DNA from: CAWDZK01 sp963807005 | Lineage (GTDB): Bacteria > Actinomycetota > Actinomycetes > JACCUZ01 | Reading direction: 5' to 3' | Assembly (NCBI GenBank): GCA_963807005.1 | Contig: CAWDZK010000005.1 | Location: forward strand, 186,001-250,000 | DNA length: 64,000 bases | Shown here: piece after piece, positions 20,258-31,010 of the stretch | How positions within the stretch are numbered: the stretch's first letter is position 1 | Layout: each line of letters starts with the position of its first letter | Translations under genes and position numbers: made by a program | The notes under the pieces: model-generated | The model's input: the letters and a program-made list of their open reading frames with translations, nothing else | What the model was told of the DNA's origin: nothing | Databases searched by the model: none

Positions 20258-20979
20258 CAGGAACCGGCCCGCGCGTAGAGCAGGTCGAGCGACCCCTGGT
20301 AGGCGGGCAGCTCGGTGTCGGTCGCCGCCTTCGTCTCGTACGTCAGGCCGAACTGGTCGACGTAGTAGCGGTAGGTCTGCACCGCCGGTGCCTCCTCCAG
20401 CGCCTGGGCCAGGCGCTCCGGGTCGCCGATCGCGGTGACGGTGTAGGGCGGGGAGTAGACCCGGCCCTGCAGGATCAGCGTGTTGCCGACGCAGCGGACC
20501 GCGCTGGTGCTGATGATCCGCTGGTCCATGATCTGCATCGCCTCGGCACCGCCGGCCCACAGGGCGTTCACCACCCCCTGCATGTCCTGCTGGTGCACCA
20601 CCAGGTCGTCCGGGTTGGCCCCGGCCGGGAGGACCCGGTCGGCCGCCCGCGGGGCGTCGCCCAGCGTGACGGTCATGCTGGGCCCGGCGACGGCCGCGGT
20701 GCCGGCCGCGAACTCGATGGCGCGGGCCCGGCGCTGTGCCGCGGCCACCCGGCGGTCGGCGGCGCCCGCGCCCGCAGTCGCGTCGTCCACCGCCTGCCGG
20801 AGTCGCTCGACCCGGGTGGTGAGATCGTCGGCCCGCTGCTGCTCGGCCCGGATCAGGTCACCGAGGTCGTCCCGGCCGCCGCGCAGCTGGCCGCCGTTGG
20901 CCGCGCCGGCGCTCGTGACGAACAGCACCCCGGCCGCCCCGAACGCGAGTGGCGTGGCAAGCCGCCAGAGCGCTCGCAC
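20257..20979 (-). CDS. DUF881 family membrane protein
   Basis: The 240-residue protein has an N-terminal membrane anchor (residues 8-27), a coiled-coil stretch (about 35-90, GDLIRAEQQRADDLTTRVERL onward) and the DUF881 domain (about 95-235) with DLVVHQQDMQGVVNALWAGG and EAMQIMDQRI. GTG 20979 has a good AGGAGG six bases upstream. DUF881 proteins (M. tuberculosis Rv0012 family) lie beside crgA and division genes and are thought to act in the divisome, though the mechanism is unknown. First gene of the DUF881-srtE-small ORF-trpG operon; divergent from crgA. Confidence 0.88.
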   Translation of the reverse strand: MRALWRLATPLAFGAAGVLFVTSAGAANGGQLRGGRDDLGDLIRAEQQRADDLTTRVERLRQAVDDATAGAGAADRRVAAAQRRARAIEFAAGTAAVAGPSMTVTLGDAPRAADRVLPAGANPDDLVVHQQDMQGVVNALWAGGAEAMQIMDQRIISTSAVRCVGNTLILQGRVYSPPYTVTAIGDPERLAQALEEAPAVQTYRYYVDQFGLTYETKAATDTELPAYQGSLDLLYARAGS

Positions 20980-21171
20980 CAGGGCCTCCTCAGGTGGTCG
21001 GACGGTCAGGGATCGGTCGGCCCCGACGGCGGGCGGCGACGCCCGCGGAGCCCGGGAGCGCGCTCACGACTACGCTAACCGACGAACGGCACCCACTGGT
21101 GGTGCCCGACGGACCCCGCCGGCACTGCGTGCGGGGCTCGCCCGACACCGATGGTCCGAGGAGCTCGTCTC

Positions 21172-21423
21172 GTGCCCAAGTCCCGCCTCCGCCGCCGCAA
21201 CGCCTACACGCCCCCCGAGGGAACGCCGAAGGCGGTCCGGGTCGGGTCACCGCCCTGGCTGGTCCCGGTGATGGTGGCCTGCTTCGTGATCGGCCTGCTC
21301 TGGGTGGTCACCTACTACGTGACCCAGACCGAGTACCCGATCGGCTCGCTCCACCTGTGGAACATGGGCATCGGCTTCGGCTTCATCATCGTGGGCTTCG
21401 TGCTGTCCACCCGCTGGAAGTAG
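21172..21423 (+). CDS. crgA: Cell division protein CrgA
   Basis: The 83-residue integral membrane protein coordinates FtsZ, FtsI and wall synthesis at the septum. The N-terminus is basic (VPKSRLRRRNAYTPP), and two membrane helices follow (about 32-52 and 62-80), ending in the family C-terminus VGFVLSTRWK. The GTG start has a GAGGAG site 8 bases upstream. A TACGCT at 21071-21076 could be its -10 box and overlaps a minus-strand TAGCGT facing DUF881. Position and length match CrgA in other actinomycetes. Confidence 0.95.
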   Translation: MPKSRLRRRNAYTPPEGTPKAVRVGSPPWLVPVMVACFVIGLLWVVTYYVTQTEYPIGSLHLWNMGIGFGFIIVGFVLSTRWK

Positions 21424-21545
21424 CCGGCGCCCGCCGCTCGGCCGGGTCAGGGCGGCGTAGCCCCGGGCCCGCGGGCCGGCGTTGACCGGACTCCGGTGGT
21501 CGGGGCCCGAACAGCGCCCAACCTGGGGAAACACACGCGTGTAAC

Positions 21546-21577
21546 TCATCCACACGGGTTATCCACAGTGTGGACAA
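21546..21577. promoter_or_regulatory. Cluster of three DnaA boxes outside oriC
   Basis: TCATCCACA (21546-21554, +), TTATCCACA (21559-21567, +, perfect classical consensus) and TTGTCCACA (21569-21577, -, perfect actinobacterial consensus) lie within 32 bases. The last two face each other one base apart. They lie between the convergent crgA and thiolase genes, about 14 kb from oriC. A palindrome ACACGCGTGT (21533-21542) lies just upstream. Confidence 0.65.
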
Positions 21578-21597
21578 CCCCCCACCCCCCTCTCCGC

Positions 21598-21655
21598 CGA
21601 GTGGTGGGTTGGGCAGGCCGAACCCGGACATCTCGGGTGCCGAACCCACCACTCG
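21598..21655. terminator. Bidirectional terminator-like hairpin between crgA and thiolase
   Basis: A 13-bp perfect stem (21598-21610 with 21643-21655) encloses a 32-base loop that can form its own small CCCG/CGGG hairpin. It sits between convergent genes, closer to the thiolase 3' end. Confidence 0.6.
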
Positions 21656-21702
21656 CGGGGGTGGTTGGTGCGGGGGCAGGGAGCGGGGGGCGGGAAGCGG
21701 GG

Positions 21703-22845
21703 TCAGAGCCGCTCGAGGACGGTCGCGTTGGCCATGCCGCCGCCCTCGCACATCGTCTGCAGGCCCCAGCGTCCGCCGGTCTGCCGCAGGTGGTGCACCA
21801 GCGTCGTCATCAGCCTGGCCCCGGAGGCGCCCAGCGGGTGCCCGAGGGCGATCGCGCCGCCGCGCGGGTTGACCCGAGCCCGGTCCGCGCCGGTCTCGGC
21901 CAGCCACGCGCCGACCACCGAGGCGAAGGCCTCGTTCACCTCGAAGGAGTCGATGTCGGCCAGCGCGACCCCGGCCCGCCGCAGCACCCGTGCCGTGGCC
22001 GGGATCGGCCCGGTGAGCATGGTCACCGGGTCGACGCCGGCGGTGGCGAACGCGTGCAGCCGGGCGAGCGGACGCCAGCCGTGCCGGGCCGCCACCTCGG
22101 AGGTGGTCACCAGCAGGGCTGCGGCCCCGTCGGAGATCTGCGAGGAGTTGCCGGCCGTGACCACGCCGTCGGCCCGGAAGACCGGAGGCAGGGCGCCGAG
22201 CGTCTCGAGGGAGCTGCCCGGACGGACGCCCTCGTCGGCCGCGACGCCCTCGACCGGGGCGAGCTCGCCGTCGAAGGCGCCCGAGGCGCGCGCCGCGTCG
22301 GCGTTCGCGTGCGAGCACAGGGCGATCTCGTCCAGCTGCTGCCGGCTCAGGCCCCACCGCTCGGCGATGATCTCGGCGCTGACGCCCTGCGGCACCAGAC
22401 CGTCGGGGTAGCGCCCCAGCATCCGGGGGCCGAACGGCTCGCCGGGGCCCTGGGTGACCGTGCAGAGCATCGGCACCCTGGACATCGACTCCACCCCGCC
22501 GGCGACGGCGACGTCGTACTGCCCGGCGATGACGCCGGCCGCGGCGAAGTGCACCGCCTGCTGGGAGGAGCCGCACTGGCGGTCGAGGGTCACCCCCACG
22601 ACGTCCTCCGGCCAGCCTGCTGCGAGCACGGCGTTGCGGGCGACGTTGACCGCCTGCTCGCCGGTCTGCGAGACGCAGCCCCAGACCACGTCGTCGACCA
22701 CCGCTGGGTCGAGGCCGGTGCGTGCCACCAGGGCGTCGAGGACGTGGGCGGACAGGTCCACCGGGTGGACCCCCGCGAGGCCGCCACCGCGCCGGCCCAC
22801 CGGGGTCCGGACGGCGTCGACCACGACGGCGTCCCGGCCGGTCAC
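21703..22845 (-). CDS. Acetyl-CoA acetyltransferase (thiolase)
   Basis: The 380-residue thiolase either joins two acetyl-CoA units or cleaves 3-ketoacyl-CoA in fatty-acid degradation. Catalytic Cys 91 lies in DRQCGSSQQAVHFAA, the NEAFA motif in SFEVNEAFASVVG, the His in IALGHPLGASGARL, and the second Cys in TMCEGGGMANATVLERL at the C-terminus. The start GTG 22845 overlaps the rhomboid stop (4 bases). It interrupts an otherwise conserved crgA-rhomboid/cyclophilin neighbourhood, and no other beta-oxidation gene is near. Biosynthetic versus degradative role cannot be decided. Confidence 0.92.
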   Translation of the reverse strand: MTGRDAVVVDAVRTPVGRRGGGLAGVHPVDLSAHVLDALVARTGLDPAVVDDVVWGCVSQTGEQAVNVARNAVLAAGWPEDVVGVTLDRQCGSSQQAVHFAAAGVIAGQYDVAVAGGVESMSRVPMLCTVTQGPGEPFGPRMLGRYPDGLVPQGVSAEIIAERWGLSRQQLDEIALCSHANADAARASGAFDGELAPVEGVAADEGVRPGSSLETLGALPPVFRADGVVTAGNSSQISDGAAALLVTTSEVAARHGWRPLARLHAFATAGVDPVTMLTGPIPATARVLRRAGVALADIDSFEVNEAFASVVGAWLAETGADRARVNPRGGAIALGHPLGASGARLMTTLVHHLRQTGGRWGLQTMCEGGGMANATVLERL

Positions 22846-23747
22846 CCCCGCAGCTCCAGCGTGCGCCAGACGACGACCGCGACGACGACCAGCACCGTTG
22901 CCCCGATGCCCGCCGCCTGCACCGCGGTGCGCTGCTTCTCGGGTGCGTAGGCGATCGCGGCCGCACACAGCGCGCCGGCCACCAGGCCGCCGAGGTGGGC
23001 CCGCCAGTCGATGCGGGGCACGACGAAGCCGATCACGAAGTTGATGGCGAGCAGCACCATCACCGTGCTCGTGTCCCGGCCCAGCCGGTGATAGACCACG
23101 AGGAACGCGCCGAGGACCCCGAAGACCGCCCCGGAAGCGCCCAGCGACGGCTGAGCCGGGCTGGCGAAGGCGTAGGACAGCGCGCTGCCGCCTACGGCCG
23201 CCACGAGGTAGAGGGCGGCGAACCGGGCCCGGCCCAGGGCGGCCTCGACCGGTGGACCGAACAGGAACAGCGCGTACATGTTGAAGGCGATGTGCAGCAG
23301 GCTCCCGTGCAAGAACGCCGACGTGAGCAGTCGGTAGTACTCGCCGTCGGCAACGCCCACGATCCGGCCGCCGGCGTCGACCGCGAGCCCCACGTCGAAG
23401 AAGCTGTTCGTGAACCCGGAGACCGCCTGCTGGAGCACGTAGGCCACGACGTTGATGCCGATGAGGACCTTGGTCACGTAGCCGGGGTTGTCGGTGACCC
23501 GGCCGCCGAACACGGTGGTCGCCTGGCGCAGCCCCTTGTTCCCCTCGCGGACGCACTCCGGGCACTGGAACCCGACCGAGGCCGGGATCATGCAGTCCGG
23601 GCAGATCCGCCGGTCACAGCGGACGCAGCGGATGTGCGCCTCGCGGTCGGGGTGCCGGTAGCAGACCGCCGCGTCGGACGAGGGGGTCGACCCGGCAGAT
23701 GTGCCCCCGTCGCCGGCCCCGGCGACGTCGCCGCCCGCGTCGGACAC
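22842..23747 (-). CDS. Rhomboid-family intramembrane serine protease with N-terminal zinc ribbon
   Basis: The 301-residue protein starts with a Ser/Gly-rich segment and then a cytoplasmic zinc-ribbon/B-box-like module (CYRHPDREAHIRCVRCDRR and CPDCM ... CPECV; Cys at two paired sites). The rhomboid core of six or seven helices follows, with LLTSAFLHGSLLHIAFNMYA, the catalytic Ser in SLGASGAVFGVLGAF, and the His in RAHLGGLVAGALC. GTG 23747 is 5 bases after the cyclophilin stop. Actinobacterial rhomboids of this form are widely conserved; the substrates are unknown. Confidence 0.9.
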   Translation of the reverse strand: MSDAGGDVAGAGDGGTSAGSTPSSDAAVCYRHPDREAHIRCVRCDRRICPDCMIPASVGFQCPECVREGNKGLRQATTVFGGRVTDNPGYVTKVLIGINVVAYVLQQAVSGFTNSFFDVGLAVDAGGRIVGVADGEYYRLLTSAFLHGSLLHIAFNMYALFLFGPPVEAALGRARFAALYLVAAVGGSALSYAFASPAQPSLGASGAVFGVLGAFLVVYHRLGRDTSTVMVLLAINFVIGFVVPRIDWRAHLGGLVAGALCAAAIAYAPEKQRTAVQAAGIGATVLVVVAVVVWRTLELRG

Positions 23748-23752
23748 CGGGC

Positions 23753-24283
23753 TCAGGACTGCTTGCGCTCGACGACGACGGTTTCGATCACCACGTCCTC
23801 GACGGGCCGGTCCATCGGCCCGGTCGACGTCGCGCTGATCGCGTCGACCACCTCGCGGCTCGGGCCGTCGGCCACCTCGCCGAAGATCGTGTGCCGGCGG
23901 TTGAGGTGGGGCGTGGGTCCGACGGTGATGAAGAACTGCGAGCCGTTGGTGCCCGGGCCGGCGTTGGCCATGGCGAGCAGGTACGGGCGGTCGAACTGCA
24001 GCTCCGGGTGGAACTCGTCGGCGAAGCGGTACCCGGGGCCGCCGGTGCCGGTGCCGAGCGGGTCGCCTCCCTGGATCATGAAACCGCTGATGACCCGGTG
24101 GAAGATGGTGCCGTCGTAGAGCCGGTCCTTGCTCTTCTGACCGGTGCCCGGGTTGACCCACTCGCGACCGCCCTCGGCCAGCTCGGTGAAGTTGGCGACG
24201 GTTTTCGGCGCGTGGTGCGGGAACAGCTGCAGCACGATGTCGCCGCGGTTCGTCTTCAGGGTGGCGTAGAGCTCGTCGGCCAC
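23753..24283 (-). CDS. ppiA: Peptidyl-prolyl cis-trans isomerase (cyclophilin)
   Basis: The 176-residue cytoplasmic cyclophilin has the family core: IFHRVISGFMIQGGDPLGTG, MANAGPGTNGSQFFI, and LNRRHTIFGEVADG, including the catalytic Arg, Phe, Met and Gln positions. Start GTG 24283 is set by a GGAAGGGA site and by homology (ADELYATLKTNRGDIVLQLF). It corresponds by position to M. tuberculosis ppiA. It leads a cyclophilin-rhomboid-thiolase operon and is divergent from the DUF5324-like gene. Confidence 0.95.
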   Translation of the reverse strand: MADELYATLKTNRGDIVLQLFPHHAPKTVANFTELAEGGREWVNPGTGQKSKDRLYDGTIFHRVISGFMIQGGDPLGTGTGGPGYRFADEFHPELQFDRPYLLAMANAGPGTNGSQFFITVGPTPHLNRRHTIFGEVADGPSREVVDAISATSTGPMDRPVEDVVIETVVVERKQS

Positions 24284-24436
24284 GGGGTCCCTTCCAGGTC
24301 GTCTCGTCAGCGGACCTCCATCCTCCCACGGGGACGCCGACGTCGGACGGCGGGCGCCCCCCGGCCTGGACCTCCGGTTTCGAGGGGAGGAGGCTGGGCA
24401 GGAGCCGAACACTCACAGGTCCGACCGGAGGTTCCC

Positions 24437-25222
24437 TTGTCCCGCCAGACGACGCTGTCGAAGTCCGACGTGAAGAAGGCCCGCAAGCAGCTGCGCGCCG
24501 CCCGGAAGAACGCCTCCACCACCGTCGCGCCGATCGCGGCAGACGCTCGTGAGGCGACGGTGCGCGCTGCCGACGCCACCCGCGACTGGGCGGCCCCGAG
24601 GGTCGAGAGCGCTGTCGACTGGGCCGCCCCACGGGTGAGCACTGCCCGGGACTGGGCTGCGCCCCGCGTCGACACCGCGAAGGACTGGGCCGCCCCGCGC
24701 GTGGAGCCGGCCGTGGAGAAGGTCAAGTCCGACGTGCTGCCGGCGGTGACGGGCGCGATCGCCACTGCCCTGGCCGCCACCGAGCCGCAGCGGCACGAGA
24801 TCGCCGACCGCAGCGCCGCCGCCCTCGCAGCCCTGCGCGGCGAGGTGCCGGCGCCGAGCCGCAAGAAGAGGCACCGGGTCCGCAAGGCGTTCCTTCTCGC
24901 CGGCGTCCTCGGCGCGGCCTGGGCCGGGTGGAAGGCGTGGATCGCCCGCACCCAGGACCCGGTCGACGCGTGGACCACCCCCGCGCCGACTCCGGTACCT
25001 GCCAGCGTGCCGGCGGCCGCGAGCAGCGTCACCGTGGTCGACGCGCCGGTGCCGACCGACGACGCGGCCGGTGCGGGACCGGACGAGGCCGTGGCCGACG
25101 CGGCCGACGAGGCGGCCGAGAAGCCGCCGGCCAAGACGACCGAGAAGGTGACCCCGGCGCGGGCCAAGAAGGTCTCGCAGGCGGCCGACAAGAACCCGAA
25201 GGGCTCGTCCACGGCCAAGTGA
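24437..25222 (+). CDS. DUF5324-like protein with hendecad repeats and one membrane helix
   Basis: The 261-residue protein begins at TTG 24437 behind a GGAGG site; no ATG or GTG fits better. After a basic N-terminus (KSDVKKARKQLRAARKN) come four consecutive 11-residue repeats, each DWAAPRV plus four residues (residues 50-93), an amphipathic helix pattern. A membrane helix follows at about 155-170 (AFLLAGVLGAAWAGW) and then an acidic/Ala-Lys-rich tail resembling a disordered domain. The tail and position next to the cyclophilin recall the Streptomyces DUF5324 family; the assignment is from memory and the function is unknown. Monocistronic, followed by tRNA-Ala on the other strand. Confidence 0.75.
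   Translation: MSRQTTLSKSDVKKARKQLRAARKNASTTVAPIAADAREATVRAADATRDWAAPRVESAVDWAAPRVSTARDWAAPRVDTAKDWAAPRVEPAVEKVKSDVLPAVTGAIATALAATEPQRHEIADRSAAALAALRGEVPAPSRKKRHRVRKAFLLAGVLGAAWAGWKAWIARTQDPVDAWTTPAPTPVPASVPAAASSVTVVDAPVPTDDAAGAGPDEAVADAADEAAEKPPAKTTEKVTPARAKKVSQAADKNPKGSSTAK
24584..24715 (+). repeat. Four 33-bp coding repeats (11-residue unit)
   Basis: Four tandem units encode DWAAPRVESAV, DWAAPRVSTAR, DWAAPRVDTAK and DWAAPRVEPAV. Codon choices differ between units (for example gcggccccgagg, gccgccccacgg, gctgcgccccgc), so selection has kept the peptide while the DNA diverged. An 11-residue period fits a hendecad helix. Confidence 0.9.
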
Positions 25223-25261
25223 GCCGGGCAGCCCTGCCGAGGGCTGCGGCGGCGCCGTCGA

Positions 25262-25337
25262 TGGTGGAGACGAAGGGACTCGAACCCTCAACCCCCGCCT
25301 TGCAAAGGCGGTGCTCTGCCAGTTGAGCTACGTCCCC
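25262..25337 (-). tRNA. tRNA-Ala (TGC)
   Basis: On the minus strand acceptor GGGGACG pairs with CGTCTCC; the anticodon stem CCGCC/GGCGG has loop TTTGCAA, giving anticodon TGC. The 3' CCA is encoded. It is in the conserved gyrA-tRNA-Ile-tRNA-Ala neighbourhood. Confidence 0.97.
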
Positions 25338-25398
25338 GCGGTGGGACCCGAGACCGGGTGTCCACGCGGTGAGGCGGTGTACCGCCCGGTCGAGCTGC

Positions 25399-25521
25399 TC
25401 AGTCGACCCGGTCGGTGGCCTCGGCCCAGAGGTCCGCTTCGGCGTTGCGGTCGGCGGTGATCTTCTTCCAGGCCAGCGCGCCCCCGACTGCAGCGACGAC
25501 CAGAGCAAGCAGCTTCTTCAT
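25399..25521 (-). CDS. DLW-39 family microprotein
   Basis: The 40-residue protein is too short for most gene finders. It begins MKKLLALVVAAVGGALAWKK, a membrane helix, and ends with the family tag AEADLWAEATDRVD, the Asp-Leu-Trp that gives the family its name. The ATG has a GGAGGG site about six bases upstream. DLW-39 proteins are found near gyrA and tRNA-Ile/Ala in many actinomycetes, and no function is known. Here it lies between the two tRNA genes on the same strand. Confidence 0.9.
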   Translation of the reverse strand: MKKLLALVVAAVGGALAWKKITADRNAEADLWAEATDRVD

Positions 25522-25577
25522 CGCGCGCCCTCCTGGGTTCCGCGGGTGGCGGACCGCCGGGGAGCGGGGCGCCGGAG

Positions 25578-25651
25578 TGGGCCTAAGTGGACTTGAACCA
25601 CTGACCTCTGCCTTATCAGGGCAGCGCTCTAACCAACTGAGCTATAGGCCC
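25578..25651 (-). tRNA. tRNA-Ile (GAT)
   Basis: On the minus strand acceptor GGGCCTA pairs with TAGGCCC; anticodon stem CTGCC/GGCAG with loop CTGATAA gives anticodon GAT. CCA is not encoded. A minus-strand TAGTCT at 25682-25687 is a possible -10 box. Confidence 0.97.
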
Positions 25652-25738
25652 GCGTGAGCGTGAAGCGATCGGTGCCGCGCAAGACTACCCCAGAGCCCAG
25701 GCGCTCCCGAAGCCAGATCCCGCTTGCCGGGCGACCGC

Positions 25739-26242
25739 TCAGACGTCCTCGGTGAAGGTCAGGTGCAGGCCGCCGACCAGGCTCGCCGCCATGTTGTACA
25801 GGAACGCCGAGAGCGTGCACAGCGCGGTGAGCAGCACCGCGTTGACGGCGGAGAGCACGATCGTGATGGACAGCACCTTGCCGAGCCCGACGTAGTCCAG
25901 GATGTTCACGCCCTGGCCGTTGTCACTCGACCGGGTCACGCTCTCGACGGTGGCGCCGACCGAGTCGAACACCCCCATCGTGTCGAGCACCGACCACAGG
26001 ACGAAGACCGCCACGACGGCCACGACGGCCATCGCGATCGACAGCAGGAACGACAGCTTCATGACCGACCAGGGGTCGACCCTGCTCAGCACCAGGCGGG
26101 CCCGGCGGGCCCGGACCCGGGCCGCGGGCCGGGCCTGGGTGGCCCCGGCAAGGGTGTCGGTCACAGGAGACATGGTGGCGGTCGGGGGACCACTGCGCCA
26201 CTCGCGCCCCGAAGTCTGGGAGCTGCTCACTTCTCGACCCAC
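25739..26242 (-). CDS. DUF3566 domain membrane protein
   Basis: Start GTG 26242 (167 residues), 13 bases after gyrA with AGGAC upstream, is preferred; ATG 26173 (144 residues) is possible but has no ribosome-binding site. The variable polar N-terminus leads to the DUF3566 domain with VDPWSVMKLSFLLSIAMAV as first helix, a central LWSVLDTMGVFDSVGATVE loop and a last helix ending LYNMAASLVGGLHLTFTED. The M. tuberculosis counterpart is Rv0007. The family follows gyrA in actinomycetes and probably acts at the envelope, but its function is unknown. Confidence 0.88.
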   Translation of the reverse strand: MGREVSSSQTSGREWRSGPPTATMSPVTDTLAGATQARPAARVRARRARLVLSRVDPWSVMKLSFLLSIAMAVVAVVAVFVLWSVLDTMGVFDSVGATVESVTRSSDNGQGVNILDYVGLGKVLSITIVLSAVNAVLLTALCTLSAFLYNMAASLVGGLHLTFTEDV

Positions 26243-26255
26243 CTCGTCCTGTGCC

Positions 26256-28880
<2,625 letters not shown>

Positions 28881-28952
28881 GGGTGGTCTCCTAGCGGGCG
28901 TACGTCGGTCGGCGGTGCGGCAACGGTGCGCGGGCGGTCGGCGGTGTCCTGA

Positions 28953-31010
28953 CTAGATGTCGAGGAACCGGACGTCCTTGGCGTTGCGCTGGATGAACTT
29001 GCGTCGGCTCTCGACGTCCTCGCCCATCAGCTCGGTGAAGAGCACGTCGGCCAGGGCCGCGTCCTCGAGGGTGACCTGGAGCAGCACCCGTCGCTCCGGG
29101 TCCATCGTGGTGTCCCACAGCTCGTCGTTGTTCATCTCGCCGAGGCCCTTGTAGCGCTGCACCGGCTCGTCCTTGAGCGTGCGTTTGCCGGCCTCGATGC
29201 CAACAGCCATCAGCGCCTCCCGCTCTCGGTCCGAGTAGGCGTACTCCGGCTCCGCCGGCCGGGCCCACTTGATCTTGTAAAGCGGCGGCTGGGCCAGGAA
29301 CACGTAGCCCTGCTCGACGACCGGGCGCATGAAGCGGAACAGCAGCGTGAGCAGCAGGGTGCGGATGTGCTGGCCGTCCACGTCGGCGTCGGCCATCAGC
29401 ACGACCTTGTGGTAGCGCAGCCGGTTGAGGTCGAAGTCGTCGTGGATGCCGGTGCCCAGCGCGGAGATGATGGCCTGGACCTCCTGGTTGCCCAGTACCC
29501 GGTCCAGGCGCGCCCGCTCGACGTTGAGGATCTTGCCGCGGATCGGGAGGATCGCCTGGGTCCGCTGGTCGCGACCCTGCTTGGCAGGGCCGCCGGCCGA
29601 GTCGCCCTCGACGATGAAGAGCTCGCACTCCTCGGGGTTGGTCGACTGGCAGTCGGCGAGCTTGCCGGGGAGGCTGCCGCCGCCGAGCAGACCCTTGCGG
29701 CTGCGGGCCGCGTCTCGTGCCTTGCGCGCCGCCAGCCGTGCGAAGGCGGCACCCTGTGCCTTGCGCGCGATCTCCTTGCCCTCGCCGGGGTTCTTCTCGA
29801 ACCACTCGCCGAGCCGGTCGTTGACGACCTTCTGCACGAACGACTTCGCCTCGGTGTTGCCGAGCTTGGTCTTGGTCTGTCCCTCGAACTGGGGGTCGAC
29901 GAGCTTGACGCTGACGATCGCGGTGAGGCCTTCGCGGACGTCGTCGCCGGTGAGGTTGGCGTCCTTCTCCTTGAGGATGTTCCAGTCGCGGGCGAACTTG
30001 TTGACCAGCGTGGTCAGGGCCGCCCGGAAGCCCTCCTCGTGGGTGCCGCCCTCGTGGGTGTTGATGTTGTTCGCGAAGGTGTGCACCGACTCGGAGAAGC
30101 CGGTGTTCCACTGCATCGCCACGTCGAGGGACATCCCCCCGTCGACGTACTCCGACTCGGCCTCGAAGGACACGACCGTGCGGTGCACGGCGTCCTTGCG
30201 CGCGTTGAGGTAGTCGACGTAGTCGACCAGACCGCCGTCGTAGCAGTAGACGACCTGGGTCTGGGTGGTCTCCTCGACCTCGTCGGCGTCGGCCTCCTCG
30301 GTGCTCGCCGGGCGCTCGTCGCGCAGGACGATGGTGAGCCCGCGGTTGAGGAACGCCATCTCGCGCAGCCGGTTGGACAGTGTCTCGAAGCTGTAGTCCG
30401 TGGTCTCGAAGATGTCCGTCGAGGGCCAGAAGGTGATCGTCGTGCCGGTCGTGTCGACGGCCTCACCGACCGCGAGCGGCGCGTCGGGCACGCCGAGCGA
30501 GTACGACTGCGTGTGCAGCCTGCCGTGGAGTCGGACCTCGACGTCGAGCTTCGAGGACAGGGCGTTGACGACCGAGACGCCGACGCCGTGCAGACCGCCG
30601 GACACCTTGTAGCCACCGCCACCGAACTTGCCGCCGGCGTGCAGCACGGTGAGGACGACCTCGACCGCGGGGCGGCCCTCGCTCTCGACGTTGTCGACCG
30701 GGATGCCCCGGCCGTTGTCACTGACCCGGACACCGCCGTCAGCGAGCAGGGTCACCTCGATCCGGTCGCAGTGCCCGGCAAGGGCCTCGTCGACGGCATT
30801 GTCGACGACCTCGTAGACCAGGTGGTGCAGGCCGCGCTCACCGGTGGAGCCGATGTACATGCCAGGCCGCTTGCGGACCGCCTCCAGGCCCTCGAGCACC
30901 TGGATCTGGCTGGCGTCGTAGGTGGGGGCTGCCGGAGGGGCCGGCGGGGGGCCGGCCGTCGTGACGGGGGAGGGCGTGGAGGGCTCGGTCGGCTGCGCCG
31001 GCTGGGTCAC
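28953..31010 (-). CDS. gyrB: DNA gyrase subunit B
   Basis: The 685-residue ATPase subunit of gyrase starts at GTG 31010 behind AAGGTGA. A Pro/Thr-rich N-terminus of about 30 residues precedes the GHKL ATPase domain (VRKRPGMYIGSTGERGLHHL; ADGGVRVSDNGRGIPVD). The transducer follows, then the TOPRIM region with FIVEGDSAGGPAKQGRDQ, PIRGKILNVERAR and DADVDGQHI holding the metal-binding acidic residues. The C-terminus ends KFIQRNAKDVRFLDI. Transcribed with gyrA; a TAGGAT at 31105-31110 on the minus strand is a possible -10 box. Confidence 0.98.
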   Translation of the reverse strand: MTQPAQPTEPSTPSPVTTAGPPPAPPAAPTYDASQIQVLEGLEAVRKRPGMYIGSTGERGLHHLVYEVVDNAVDEALAGHCDRIEVTLLADGGVRVSDNGRGIPVDNVESEGRPAVEVVLTVLHAGGKFGGGGYKVSGGLHGVGVSVVNALSSKLDVEVRLHGRLHTQSYSLGVPDAPLAVGEAVDTTGTTITFWPSTDIFETTDYSFETLSNRLREMAFLNRGLTIVLRDERPASTEEADADEVEETTQTQVVYCYDGGLVDYVDYLNARKDAVHRTVVSFEAESEYVDGGMSLDVAMQWNTGFSESVHTFANNINTHEGGTHEEGFRAALTTLVNKFARDWNILKEKDANLTGDDVREGLTAIVSVKLVDPQFEGQTKTKLGNTEAKSFVQKVVNDRLGEWFEKNPGEGKEIARKAQGAAFARLAARKARDAARSRKGLLGGGSLPGKLADCQSTNPEECELFIVEGDSAGGPAKQGRDQRTQAILPIRGKILNVERARLDRVLGNQEVQAIISALGTGIHDDFDLNRLRYHKVVLMADADVDGQHIRTLLLTLLFRFMRPVVEQGYVFLAQPPLYKIKWARPAEPEYAYSDREREALMAVGIEAGKRTLKDEPVQRYKGLGEMNNDELWDTTMDPERRVLLQVTLEDAALADVLFTELMGEDVESRRKFIQRNAKDVRFLDI

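Noticed and set aside
25029..25508. Longer ORFs covering tRNA-Ala and the DLW-39 gene
   Set aside because: They cross a tRNA gene in antisense or sense and have no motif; the 40-residue DLW-39 frame is the real one.
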